From assembly GCF_001425685.1 (NCBI RefSeq), contig NZ_LMCY01000028.1:196102-260101 (forward strand): a stretch of DNA of 64,000 nucleotides, in the 5' to 3' direction. The DNA comes from Massilia sp. Root335. Its GTDB lineage: Bacteria > Pseudomonadota > Gammaproteobacteria > Burkholderiales > Burkholderiaceae_D. Shown here one piece after another: positions 1-7,720 of the stretch. The notes under the pieces were generated by a model. That model saw nothing but the letters and a program-made list of their open reading frames with translations. It had not been told where the DNA came from and made no database searches. How positions within the stretch are numbered: position 1 is the first letter of the stretch; each line of letters begins with the position of its first letter. The position numbers and the translations under genes were made by a program.

Positions 1-612
1 CGCGATCGATCACGAGCACGACTGCCTGTTCGTCGCGCGGGACCGTACACCTATCCACAGGCCGACAACTGGATACGCTTCGTGCGCACTGGGCTGTGCA
101 TCAATGGACGGGGCAGGCAACCGCACGCCGATGACGTACAAGATGATCTTGCCGCTCGTCGACCTGTCCGGCATAACGATCCCGCCAGCCGAGACGATCG
201 TCGCGATCGGCAATCTGGGCGCGATACCCGGCGCCATGCCGTGCGAGTGACGACGAACTCGGCGACCACTGCCACCCGCGCTTGCAATCGGCGAAAACCG
301 TCGACGGCAAGGCCTACGCAACGCGCGTGGCACGCAACGCCATTCATCCAAGCAGAGGAGAGTGCGCGCGCCGTGGCCGTGCATGTCGCGCAGCGCCAGG
401 CCGGCGCCTCACGTCCTGCAGCGACGCCGTGCGGCCGAGGCTAGTCCTCCAGCCCGGCCGTCGCCCGGGCACGCACGGCTGCCATTCCGTCGCCGGCGCT
501 GCGCCGCCTCGGGTTCGCCGAGGCACGCACCCGGCAGCGACACACCAGGACCACGTGCGGGGGAGTATTGACGCGCGACTTGCGCGGCAGCCGGACCGCA
601 CACGCGGCCGTA
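1..612. other. Decayed stretch without an intact gene
   Basis: No convincing gene is seen. The overlapping open frames here are arginine-rich and mutually antisense, as expected from GC bias alone. Minus-strand frames around 101-384 contain short protein-like patches that hop between frames (for example a hydrophobic patch reading APRLPIATIVSAGG near 180-240), so this may be an eroded gene linked to the PAAR remnant next to it. I cannot name it. Confidence 0.3.
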
Positions 613-887
613 TTAGACGACGTCGCTCCCGATGCCGTCGACATCGGTCAAGGTGGACTCGCAGACGCATCCGCCACTCGTCTTCATGCCGTGCACGACG
701 CGTGGCCGCCCACCTGTGAGGACCGCGCATACGACACCGTCGGCGATCACGAAATGTTTGCGGCAGTCGACGCGGGCACCCTTGAACGTGTAGGCGCGCC
801 CGTGGCTGAGGGCCGTCTCTCGCCTTCGACCACGGTGGCGCCGCACTCGGTCTTATCGCCGACGCGTATGAAGCCGAGGTTCTTCAT
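613..887 (-). pseudogene. Frameshifted PAAR-domain protein (T6SS spike tip remnant)
   Basis: PAAR proteins form the sharp tip of the type VI secretion spike and carry or recruit effectors. The first part reads MKNLGFIRVGDKTECGATV from an ATG at 887, the usual opening of a PAAR domain (GDKT, then CGATV). Near position 820 the homology jumps to another frame, which continues ETALSHGRAYTF..., HFVIADG, VVHGMKTSGGC and ends DVDGIGSDVV with a stop at 613. Joined, the two parts make about 91 residues, a normal length for a stand-alone PAAR protein. A small indel (a lost base or two gained) explains the break. It lies just downstream of a row of immunity-like genes on the same strand, fitting a T6SS effector-immunity island. 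A sequencing error in the GC-rich run is the main alternative to true decay. Confidence 0.65.
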
Positions 888-1176
888 GGTCGCACCCGTG
901 GATATCGGAACCTCAATCCCGACCGCGCGCAATGCGTACGTCAGGCGACGCGCCATCGTCGCACCGGTGAGCATGGCGCCGATGACACGGCCGCCGCGGT
1001 TTCGTGCCAGGCATTGTGCGCCCGCCTCGCAGGCGCACGCGGGGTAACACCTGCACGATCGCCGCAGTCCGTTCCCGCCTGCGCCGGACGACCGTGTCCG
1101 CAACGATTCGACCGTACGGACCAAAAACACTTCAAGCCGACCGAGCGGCCCCGCACGGTGTCCCGGCGCGCCATCA

Positions 1177-2064
1177 CTATCTCTTGCCTTTGCAGTGGGA
1201 CACCGGGTAGGTCTTCTCGCTGATCTTGTCGTCCCCGGCCTCGCCCGACACGATATTCTCCTGCGTCAGACAATATTTTCCGCCCACATATTTGTAGATG
1301 TTCATGCCCGAGCTCCACTCTTCGTACACCTCGTCAGTGCTGTACTGCGTACTCGTCACGTTAATCCCTTGTAATGACGCTGGCGCCTTCAGATAGCGGT
1401 TGCGCGCCGGGTCGAACAGCCAGTGAAGTTGCTCGCCATTCTCGATCGGAACGGCCAGGTCGGGATAACCGTCGAAATTTACGTCGCGGTCATCGTAGTG
1501 AAGGCCCTCAAGTGAGGTGAAGATATCGGCGTCGGCCGGAAACGATTGCGCCAGTTTCTTGTCCCTGTAGATATCGATCCGTTTCAGTTTCGCGTCGAGT
1601 CCGCTTGTCTCGATATGGGCGACGATGGCCAGATCGCCCGTCGCCGGGACGGCGGACGCAGAGAAGTCGAGGCGCCGGCCGGCAGGCGATTGCCACGTGC
1701 CGGAGAAGCCATTGCCGGCGATCTTGCCGCTGAATGAGCCTGTCACCTTGCCGTTGACTTTTTCGACCAGCGACACGACGCCGTCTTTCTTGGCGCTTCC
1801 GAACAGGTCGATCCAGCGCGGCCGTTCTTGCGAACCCTGCTTCACGTACGCATAGGCGCCTTCGAAATTCGCTCCCTCCTGTGACAGCACCATCAGGATG
1901 TGCTTGTTCGACAGCGTGCCTTCGTATCGTGCCGCGCTCTTGGCGATCGGCGTCAGCGTGACACTTTGCGCTTTCGTCGGGGGCGTGCCCGCAAAGGCGG
2001 ACGGGATGGCGAGGGCGGCCCCGGCGAGGACGAGTGATGCAATCAACCTTGTAGTCGTGTTCAT
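1177..2064 (-). CDS. Secreted XAC2610-like protein
   Basis: This 295-residue protein has a clear Sec signal peptide (MNTTTRLIASLVLAGAALAI, cleavage after about SAFA). The ATG at 2064 follows a purine-rich site (GAAAGAGAG), so it is preferred over an upstream in-frame start at 2220 that would bury the signal peptide. The C-terminal half carries the calcium-loop-like patch DVNFDGYPDLAVP followed by a YD/FD-type repeat, the hallmark of XAC2610-related periplasmic or secreted proteins, whose function is unknown. The middle part (FSGTWQSPAGRRLDFSAS) resembles the beta-rich repeats of lipocalin-like small-molecule-export proteins. Its place between the PAAR remnant and immunity-like genes suggests a periplasmic immunity role; that is inference. 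Confidence is high for a real exported protein and low for its function. Confidence 0.7.
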   Translation of the reverse strand: MNTTTRLIASLVLAGAALAIPSAFAGTPPTKAQSVTLTPIAKSAARYEGTLSNKHILMVLSQEGANFEGAYAYVKQGSQERPRWIDLFGSAKKDGVVSLVEKVNGKVTGSFSGKIAGNGFSGTWQSPAGRRLDFSASAVPATGDLAIVAHIETSGLDAKLKRIDIYRDKKLAQSFPADADIFTSLEGLHYDDRDVNFDGYPDLAVPIENGEQLHWLFDPARNRYLKAPASLQGINVTSTQYSTDEVYEEWSSGMNIYKYVGGKYCLTQENIVSGEAGDDKISEKTYPVSHCKGKR

Positions 2065-2126
2065 CTCTCTTTCATTTAAAAGCGGGATAGGCGACTTCGA
2101 ACGCCTTCTTGCGCTCGACGATGCCT

Positions 2127-2519
2127 TCAAGCCGCCGTTGACGCGGATAGTGACTTTCTCGACGCGAGTCGGTGTCGCACCGAGGTCGGCCACTTCTCCC
2201 GTGGACGGATCGCACGCCAAGTGCCATAGCTACGGTCCACCTTTGTTCCCGGCCAGCGCTCAGTTAGAAGGGTCATCAGCGATTCACGGGTCTGGACCGG
2301 GGTGGGACAAGAAAGGGACTGGTGTCCAGATGGTCCGTTGGGCTGCCATTCTTGTGGCAACTCGGCGGTGAATGGCCACCAATAGTGCAGTTCTGTTGCG
2401 CTCAATGGATTGAACGGTTCGCTACCACGCCACTGCAAGAAATCCTCGAGGTTTGCAACGATGACGGGGCCGCCTTCGCAGCCAATTTCGTCGAACCATG
2501 CAGATCTATTTGTATTCAT
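2127..2519 (-). pseudogene. Immunity-like protein with probable 1-nt frameshift
   Basis: The open frame begins MNTNRSAWFDEIGCEGGPV and resembles small T6SS/polymorphic-toxin immunity proteins (WxxxxGGP opening as in Imm21-type families; assignment tentative). Homology-like sequence runs to VDRSYGTWRA near 2212, after which this frame turns into arginine-rich filler and stops at 2127. In the next frame the text goes on naturally: DPSTGEVADLGATP, VEKVTIRVNGG. One missing base around 2211 would restore W-R-A-D-P-S-T-G-E. That second frame has no stop before the downstream gene and runs in frame into its start region, so the true 3' end cannot be placed. An extra N-terminal stretch starting at 2582 is possible but lacks support. 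The gene is either a recent pseudogene or a sequencing artefact. Confidence 0.5.
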
Positions 2520-2540
2520 CTTAGGTCCGGTGTTGCCCGA

Positions 2541-2620
2541 ATCAGCCGATAAAGCCAGCATATCATGTTGCCAAGCCGACAAACACTCGGACCGTCACGA
2601 CAGGCAACTGTCGACCCATT
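2541..2620 (-). repeat. Immunity-array intergenic repeat, copy A
   Basis: This is one of three or four related non-coding segments between the immunity-like genes. Shared landmarks on the plus strand are GCCGAT, AGCCAGCATA, GTTGCCAAG and then CGTCACGACAGGC ... CGACCCA. Read on the minus strand it contains the in-frame tail W-V-D-S-C-L-S-stop, matched by the other copies, so the repeat may be the relic 3' end and downstream spacer of a duplicated gene family. Confidence 0.6.
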
Positions 2621-2624
2621 GCAG

Positions 2625-2948
2625 TCATTCGGCGTTCAGTTCGAACGTTTCGGCAAACTCGGTGAATGAGTCAGCAATCTTGATGGCCGACTCGGCTTCC
2701 ATGCCTATCAACGGGATCATGTAGACGGCACCGACTGCATCAAACGCGAGGACTTCGCCACTACCATTTCCTGCAAAGGCGAGGAAACCGGGCGCGCATA
2801 CGTCCATCTCAATTGCTTTGTTTTCTTGAGGGATGCCCTCAATGGGCCAAAGTTCAACATAGCCAGGACTGTCGTTACGGGTTAACCCTTCGAACAATCC
2901 GTGCTCGGCAATGAAGTATTTCAGATCGTCTGGCAGGCTGATAGTCAT
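2625..2948 (-). CDS. SMI1/KNR4 (SUKH) family immunity-like protein
   Basis: This 107-residue protein starts MTISLPDDLKYFIAEHGLFE and has the usual SUKH layout: an N-terminal helix, a glycine-tyrosine turn followed by a strand (GYVELWPI), the central GFLAFAGNGSGEVLAFD block and the downstream VYMIPL strand. SUKH proteins are the largest superfamily of bacterial toxin-immunity proteins and bind nuclease or other toxins in the cytoplasm. No toxin gene lies beside it, so here it is an orphan immunity gene, perhaps protecting against toxins from neighbouring strains. No signal peptide or membrane segment is present. It sits on the same strand as the other immunity-like genes and is flanked on both sides by copies of the intergenic repeat. 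Confidence 0.85.
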   Translation of the reverse strand: MTISLPDDLKYFIAEHGLFEGLTRNDSPGYVELWPIEGIPQENKAIEMDVCAPGFLAFAGNGSGEVLAFDAVGAVYMIPLIGMEAESAIKIADSFTEFAETFELNAE

Positions 2949-2970
2949 CGTTGGCTCAGGGATTAGAACG

Positions 2971-3071
2971 GCCGCTTCTGGCCGATCTCGGCCGGTAGAG
3001 CCAGCATAGCAGGTTGCCGAGCTGAAAAAAATCTTCGACTGTCACGACAGGCCGCTGCCGACCCAGAGTGG
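2971..3071 (-). repeat. Immunity-array intergenic repeat, copy B
   Basis: This is the fullest copy. It begins CTGGCCGATCTCGGCCGG, continues AGCCAGCATAGCAGGTTGCC, then GACTGTCACGACAGGC and GCCGACCCA. The minus-strand frame ends W-V-G-S-G-L-S-stop. It fills the gap between the SMI1/KNR4 gene and the HEPN-like gene. Confidence 0.65.
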
Positions 3072-3182
3072 ACCTTCGATTATAAGACACACGAACTTAT
3101 TCAGTGACAATACTCGACGAGTATCGGGATGGCGGCATTCAGAACAAATCTTAGCCTCATGCATAACTAGAGCTCGACTTTA

Positions 3183-4196
3183 TCAACCTTCGCTTAAAGA
3201 AGGGGTCTCAAGATGCCTTGTTAGTTTTTCGATGAGTTTGCTTCGGCTACTCGCCCCTGAGTTGGTTAGCGGAGCAAGAAACTGTGTATTATTCCTAATA
3301 TTTGCTGCAGTTTTTTTTAGCATCGCCTGAACGTTTTCAATAGCTCTCTGCGTGAACACTCGAAGAGCAGTAATCTCTTCTTGATTAACCAAGCCACTTA
3401 GAGGATGCCCAACATCTATCTCGTTTCTTACAACTATTATAGAAATAAGTTGTGACTCGATCTGCTCTTTGCTATATCCCAACATTAACAGCTTTTTCCG
3501 CAAATCGTCACGGTTAGATGATGGAAACAATAATTCAATACATTTTGCCAAATTCAACAAGACCTCTGGCAGTGTGATGTCCGGGGCAAAGTTCACCTGA
3601 TATGGTGACATTAGCCTTAACGCCTGATGAAAGTATGAGCTGCAGGTAACGAACCGCATATACGATGGGCTGTTTGGATCAACCAAAGAAAATGCCCTAT
3701 CAATATTTTTAAATCGCTCGAAAGGATCGGTGTTAAACAACGAGACGCTCATGCCGTCGGGCGTATAGATGAGAGAAAATGGCTTCTGATCAATCGTTCC
3801 GTTAATATCATGAAGATCGCAATATGTTTTCAATTCAACCGAAAGAAACTCGGAGAAGACTCGAATTAACCAATCAATTGAGGCAGCAGCATGATCGAGG
3901 TTGTCGACCGTAATTTCAACTTCAACATTATTTCCGTGAATTTTCAAGAAGCCGTTTGACAAGTTGACTTCGTGCTCAAGCGGCGGCGCTAGCCCTGTCT
4001 CTTTCGCAACTACCCGACCAAGTCTTCCATCGTATTCCATTTTTGTTGGTCCAAATATAGAAGTCTTGATTGGCGTATCGGCATCTCTTCTGTAGAAATC
4101 TAACGGAGTAAGCTCGAATCGAGCATTGAGAACGGCAGGCCATTTGACGTCATTGTCAACAACCAGATTCTGTTTGAGGCGCCAAAGATTAGCCAT
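3183..4196 (-). CDS. HEPN-like protein of unknown function (ApeA/abortive-infection type)
   Basis: This 337-residue cytoplasmic protein is visibly AT-richer than its surroundings, so it was probably acquired recently. The N-terminal two thirds are mixed alpha/beta with no motif I recognise. The C-terminal third is helical and contains VVRNEIDVGHPLSG (residues 255-268), which fits the R-N-x5-H motif of HEPN ribonucleases (R257, N258, H264). A LAKCIELLFP helix precedes it, as in HEPN domains of large uncharacterised proteins linked to phage defence. HEPN proteins cut RNA in toxin-antitoxin, abortive-infection and CRISPR systems. No antitoxin partner (MNT-type nucleotidyltransferase) lies next to it; the neighbours are small immunity-like genes. 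The start is the first ATG, with a weak AGGA very close to it. Function is inferred from one motif only. Confidence 0.5.
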   Translation of the reverse strand: MANLWRLKQNLVVDNDVKWPAVLNARFELTPLDFYRRDADTPIKTSIFGPTKMEYDGRLGRVVAKETGLAPPLEHEVNLSNGFLKIHGNNVEVEITVDNLDHAAASIDWLIRVFSEFLSVELKTYCDLHDINGTIDQKPFSLIYTPDGMSVSLFNTDPFERFKNIDRAFSLVDPNSPSYMRFVTCSSYFHQALRLMSPYQVNFAPDITLPEVLLNLAKCIELLFPSSNRDDLRKKLLMLGYSKEQIESQLISIIVVRNEIDVGHPLSGLVNQEEITALRVFTQRAIENVQAMLKKTAANIRNNTQFLAPLTNSGASSRSKLIEKLTRHLETPSLSEG

Positions 4197-4249
4197 GTCC
4201 TAGAAGAATTAATTATGGGTTTAGTCGTATATATGAAGGATATCGCGTT

Positions 4250-4456
4250 TTACTGCATTATCTCAGTTTGTCGCGACCGAAGCCTCATCAAAAGAACTAA
4301 ACCAGCCATGGCATCTGCACGGCCTTGAAGAAAAAGGAGTCGCCCATATTTATCCATACTTGGTTCAGGTCCTGACCTACGCAGCCATTCGTTATAGAAG
4401 TCGTAGAAGTCATCTTGGGTCCGTTGTGGTAGCCGTTGCTTGCAATAATCGATCAT
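4250..4456 (-). CDS. Small protein of unknown function
   Basis: This is a 68-residue open frame, starting MIDYCKQRLPQRTQDDFYDF, with an acidic-aromatic N-terminus and a helical C-terminus (AMAGLVLLMRLRSRQ). It begins 12 bases after the stop of the upstream small gene, which suggests translational coupling within the immunity-like array. It shows no signal peptide and no recognised domain. Codon use and base composition match its small neighbours rather than the GC-rich chromosome. It could be an immunity protein or an immunity fragment. Confidence 0.45.
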   Translation of the reverse strand: MIDYCKQRLPQRTQDDFYDFYNEWLRRSGPEPSMDKYGRLLFLQGRADAMAGLVLLMRLRSRQTEIMQ

Positions 4457-4468
4457 GGAAGAAAAGTC

Positions 4469-4654
4469 CTAGTTTGGCGATAACGAAGTCTCAGCCGGCA
4501 ACGTCAATCCCGGCACGCCCATCAATGTCGTGAGTTCGTCGTCGCCGTCAAGAACGACCGCAAAGTATTCTTCGCAGTTCTCAATCATCGCCTCAATTGA
4601 AGCAGACGCGACCATAACCGGTCCATTGGATACAGCGAGCACATAACCCTTCAT
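4469..4654 (-). CDS. Small protein of unknown function
   Basis: This 61-residue open frame begins MKGYVLAVSNGPVMVASASI and is rich in acidic residues in its second half (DGDDELTTLMGVPG). It is small, soluble-looking and not recognisable. Position and size suggest an immunity protein or a fragment of one. It is followed after 12 bases by the next small gene and preceded by repeat copy C, so it probably starts a two-gene unit. Confidence 0.45.
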   Translation of the reverse strand: MKGYVLAVSNGPVMVASASIEAMIENCEEYFAVVLDGDDELTTLMGVPGLTLPAETSLSPN

Positions 4655-4680
4655 TCAAATCCGTTGTCTCGTGAATACGT

Positions 4681-4773
4681 CCGTCTTTGGCCGATCTCGG
4701 CCGTTGGAACCAGCATAGCACGTTGCCAAAGTGGAAAAGTCACGTCCTGTCACGACCGGCAGGGACCGACCCG
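4681..4773 (-). repeat. Immunity-array intergenic repeat, copy C
   Basis: The plus strand reads TGGCCGATCTCGGCCG, then ACCAGCATAGCACGTTGCC and CTGTCACGACCGGCAGGGACC, closely matching copy B. It overlaps the last codons of the gene at 4750: the minus-strand tail is R-V-G-P-C-R-S-stop, equivalent to the tails in copies A and B. This is the clearest sign that the repeat includes a shared coding 3' end. Confidence 0.65.
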
Positions 4774-5094
4774 TAGCGTACGTTGCAACCTACCGATGGA
4801 TTGATCGTAGGGTTCCGTTTGCTGGTAGTCTGACGGAAATACGAGTTCGTAAATTTCTTTGCCCCACAGCTGCACTTCCTCGTCCGACGTTAACTCGTTT
4901 AGAGTGAGCTTGTTCACAGCATCACGCAATCCATTTGGCGACTTGATGAAAGACTCGAGCTGGCTTTTCAGTAGTGCTGTATCGAACTGCTGTCGTTGAT
5001 TGAGCACCTCGTCGGCGAGCTCAGCAATTTCGAACCACTCAACATGACAATAATCTCGTAAGACCGACCTAATCGGTTCAGGTAAGTCATCCAT
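4750..5094 (-). CDS. Small immunity-like protein
   Basis: This is a 114-residue protein. The ATG at 5094 (MDDLPEPIRSVLRDYCHVEW) is preceded by GGAGAACAATT, an excellent ribosome site, so it is preferred over the longer frame from 5118. The sequence is almost entirely helical and acidic (WFEIAELADEVLNQ, SDEEVQLWGKEIYELVFP), typical of small immunity proteins for contact-dependent or T6SS toxins, but I do not recognise the family. Its last seven codons fall inside repeat copy C, so the C-terminus may have been replaced by recombination between repeats. It is the first gene of the minus-strand array. Confidence 0.55.
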   Translation of the reverse strand: MDDLPEPIRSVLRDYCHVEWFEIAELADEVLNQRQQFDTALLKSQLESFIKSPNGLRDAVNKLTLNELTSDEEVQLWGKEIYELVFPSDYQQTEPYDQSIGRLQRTLRVGPCRS

Positions 5095-5172
5095 AATTGT
5101 TCTCCGATTGCCTGACAAGTCTGAAAACCTCCTGGCGTTGCTACTAAGTTGCCAATCAAGCCCATGGTGGCA

Positions 5173-5210
5173 TGTCCGCTCTTGGCCGATAACGGAAGTC
5201 CGACCAGTGT
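5173..5210 (-). repeat. Partial copy of the immunity-array repeat (copy D)
   Basis: TGTCCGCTCTTGGCCGAT matches the start of copies B and C (CGCTTCTGGCCGAT, CGTCTTTGGCCGAT) and then diverges. It lies in the 253-base gap before the GH94 gene and marks the right edge of the immunity array. Confidence 0.4.
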
Positions 5211-5347
5211 ACGGTAGTGCTGCTTAGGCTGCAACGAATGGCCCGAGGTCAGCAATTTTTCACTCACTGTGACACTGGTTTTTCACTAAGTAGTCGCAGT
5301 TTTCATGAACCAAGTCATCCGACAGTATTCGCCCGCGCACCGCGACC

Positions 5348-7699
5348 TCAAGGCACCGTAACGTCGAGCCGATAAACCCGCCCAGCCTCGATACCCGCGA
5401 CGCGCGCCTCCGCCAGCACCACCCCGTCGCACACGACAGTCGTGCGCTCGACCGGCCCGCGCGTCACGCTGACGTCGAACGTGGCGCCGCGGAACACCCG
5501 GCGCACGCGCATGGACGGCCAGTGCGACGGCAATTGCGGATTCACGACCAGGCCCGCCGCATCGCCCTTCAGGCCGCACAGCCCTTCCACGATGCAACGG
5601 TAGACCCACGAGACGGTGCCCGTGTTGAACAGCTGGCTGGAACGGCCGGCCGTACGCGGGTATTCCTGCCACGCGCCGCGATAATAATTCGGGATGAACA
5701 CGGGCAGTTGGCCGCGCTGCAGATAGTCGTCCGCGCCCGGGCCCGGGATCATCTTGCGCAGTGCGTCCCAGGCGCGGTCCGGTTCGGCGATCGTGTACAG
5801 GCTGTAGATGTAGAACACGGACGCGTGGTTGTAGACCGCGCCGTTCTCGGCCGATCCCGGATGTTTCTGCGTGACGCGTCCGACGTCTTCGCGCATCGCG
5901 CTGTACGGCGGCGCGAACATCTGGACGCCGTACGGGGTGTCGAGCTGGCCGTCGATTTCGGCGAGCATCGCGCCGCGCTGGCGCGCGTCCGGGGCGCCGC
6001 TGAGGAAGGCCCAGCTCTGCGGATTCAGGTAGATGCGGCCTTCGGCGTCAAGGCGCGTGCCGAAGACGACGTCATCGTCCGTGATGCCGCGCGCGTACCA
6101 GGCGCCGTCCCACAGGTGCAGGTTGGCGGCCGTGTTCATGTCGCGGGCGCCGGCGCGGAAGTGCTCCGTGCGCCAGTCGTCGCCGCGCGCCGCGCACACG
6201 TCGGCCCACAGGTTCAGCGCGTATGCCGCGGCCACCGTCAGCCAGCCGGACACGCCGCGTCCCTTGTAGCCCACCATGTTCATCGGATCGCACCAGTCGC
6301 CCTGTTCGATGTACGACAGGCCGCGGTGGTCGCGCTTGTGCAGCAGCCAGTCCATCGCCAGCGAGATGCGCTCGGCGGCGGTGAGCGTCACGCCGTCGGC
6401 GCCTGCGACGGGTTCGTCGAGGACTGCGTAGTCGCCCGTCTCGTCGAGATAGGCCTGCAGGCAGACGGGCAGCCACACGCAATGGTCCGTGTGCGGCACC
6501 TGGTTGATGTATTTGAGCTCGGCGCCTTCGAACAGCAGGATCCCGTCCGGCATCGCGCCGTTCGGCGCCTGCTGCGACAGCGCGTGCAGGAACGCGGCGC
6601 GGGCGACGGCCGGCTTGATGAACGCCATCCCCATGTTGTCCTGCAGGTAGTTGCGGGTCTGCGGGTCCGTGCTCAGGCGGTTCACGTCGCCGTGATAGAA
6701 CACCTGGCGCGCGAGCCAGTGGTTCACGAAGTTGTCGAACGCCGCATCGGGCGTCTCGACGGTGACACAGCCCGCGCCCTGGTCCGCGTACGCGGCGTAC
6801 GCGCGCGCGGCGGCGGCGAACCCCTGCGCGCTCAGGTAGCGCGCGCGCATGGCGGCGATCTCGGCGTCGTCGCGCGCGGGGCCGAACACGAAGCGGCGCG
6901 TGGCGCTCTCGCCGGCGCCCAGCGCGAGGCGGTACTGCACGGCGGCCACCGGCGTTTCGTAGCGCGCATCGCCGCCCGGCAGGCGCTCGGCGGAGAGCGC
7001 GTCCGGTGCGTGCAGGCCGCCTTCGCCCTCGAACCGGCCCTGGTTCGCTTCCCACGCGTCCGGCGCCGTCTCGCACAGCAAATACGTCTTGTCCTTGAAA
7101 TCCTTGTTCTTGAAATAGTCCTGCAGCTTCTGGTACGGCGTGACGCTGCTGGCCACGATGGCCTGCAGGTCCGGGCGGTACTCGGCCGACTGGTTCATCC
7201 ACGACATGTAGCCGATCGTGAAGTAGGGATACACGCTGACCTTGCGCGGACGGCCGCTCACGTTGGTGACGCTCAGGGTCCACAGCTCGGCCACGTCGTC
7301 GACCGGCAGGCCGAGGCGCAGGTCGACGCGGATGCCCAGCTTTTCCACGGTCCACGCGAGGTCGTCGCGGCCGACGGAGAATGCGAAGCGGTCGGGCGCC
7401 GCGCGCACGGGTTCGTGCGGCGCCGAGAAGATCTCACCCGTGTCCTCGTCCTTCACGTAGAAGAAGCGGCCCGGATGGTGCGCGTAATACGCCTGCTCCG
7501 GCTGCATGAAGGTCTTCGCTTCGAGATTCGGCGCATGCGAATACTTGGCCGGTTCCGGCTGCATGAACTGGGCGGTGGCGTAGCCGCGGCAGGTTATCTG
7601 GATCATCATCCGCCGGTTCCACAGGAAGCCGCCGGCGTTCGGCATGGCGGTCGGGCTGGCGAGCTCGTAGCGCGCGCCGTTCTCGGTCGGTTGCAGCAT
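5348..7699 (-). CDS. GH94 phosphorylase, probably cellobionic acid phosphorylase
   Basis: GH94 enzymes split beta-glucosides with phosphate, giving alpha-glucose 1-phosphate and saving ATP; they act in the cytoplasm. The 783-residue length fits cellobionic acid phosphorylases better than the slightly longer cellobiose phosphorylases. The N-terminal beta-sandwich (about 1-290) is followed by the helical (alpha/alpha)6 catalytic domain (about 310-720). The general acid is D471 in GDWCDP, where classical cellobiose phosphorylases read GDWNDG. R606 and K610 in GRVTQK match, as I recall the Saccharophagus enzyme, the Arg/Lys pair that binds the aldonate carboxylate. Cellobionate arises from LPMO oxidation of cellulose. 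The gene starts 21 bases after the GPH symporter and has a good site (AAGGAAACACC), so the two form an operon. Cellobiose or another disaccharide remains a possible substrate. Confidence 0.85.
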   Translation of the reverse strand: MLQPTENGARYELASPTAMPNAGGFLWNRRMMIQITCRGYATAQFMQPEPAKYSHAPNLEAKTFMQPEQAYYAHHPGRFFYVKDEDTGEIFSAPHEPVRAAPDRFAFSVGRDDLAWTVEKLGIRVDLRLGLPVDDVAELWTLSVTNVSGRPRKVSVYPYFTIGYMSWMNQSAEYRPDLQAIVASSVTPYQKLQDYFKNKDFKDKTYLLCETAPDAWEANQGRFEGEGGLHAPDALSAERLPGGDARYETPVAAVQYRLALGAGESATRRFVFGPARDDAEIAAMRARYLSAQGFAAAARAYAAYADQGAGCVTVETPDAAFDNFVNHWLARQVFYHGDVNRLSTDPQTRNYLQDNMGMAFIKPAVARAAFLHALSQQAPNGAMPDGILLFEGAELKYINQVPHTDHCVWLPVCLQAYLDETGDYAVLDEPVAGADGVTLTAAERISLAMDWLLHKRDHRGLSYIEQGDWCDPMNMVGYKGRGVSGWLTVAAAYALNLWADVCAARGDDWRTEHFRAGARDMNTAANLHLWDGAWYARGITDDDVVFGTRLDAEGRIYLNPQSWAFLSGAPDARQRGAMLAEIDGQLDTPYGVQMFAPPYSAMREDVGRVTQKHPGSAENGAVYNHASVFYIYSLYTIAEPDRAWDALRKMIPGPGADDYLQRGQLPVFIPNYYRGAWQEYPRTAGRSSQLFNTGTVSWVYRCIVEGLCGLKGDAAGLVVNPQLPSHWPSMRVRRVFRGATFDVSVTRGPVERTTVVCDGVVLAEARVAGIEAGRVYRLDVTVP

Positions 7700-7720
7700 G
7701 GTGTTTCCTTGTCGTGATTT

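Noticed and set aside
5286..5672. A 128-codon minus-strand frame before the end of GH94
   Set aside because: Out-of-frame overlap with the GH94 3' end, arginine/glycine-rich and without motifs.
5522..7717. A 731-codon plus-strand frame opposite the GH94 gene
   Set aside because: Arginine/valine-rich antisense shadow; the minus-strand GH94 motifs are complete.
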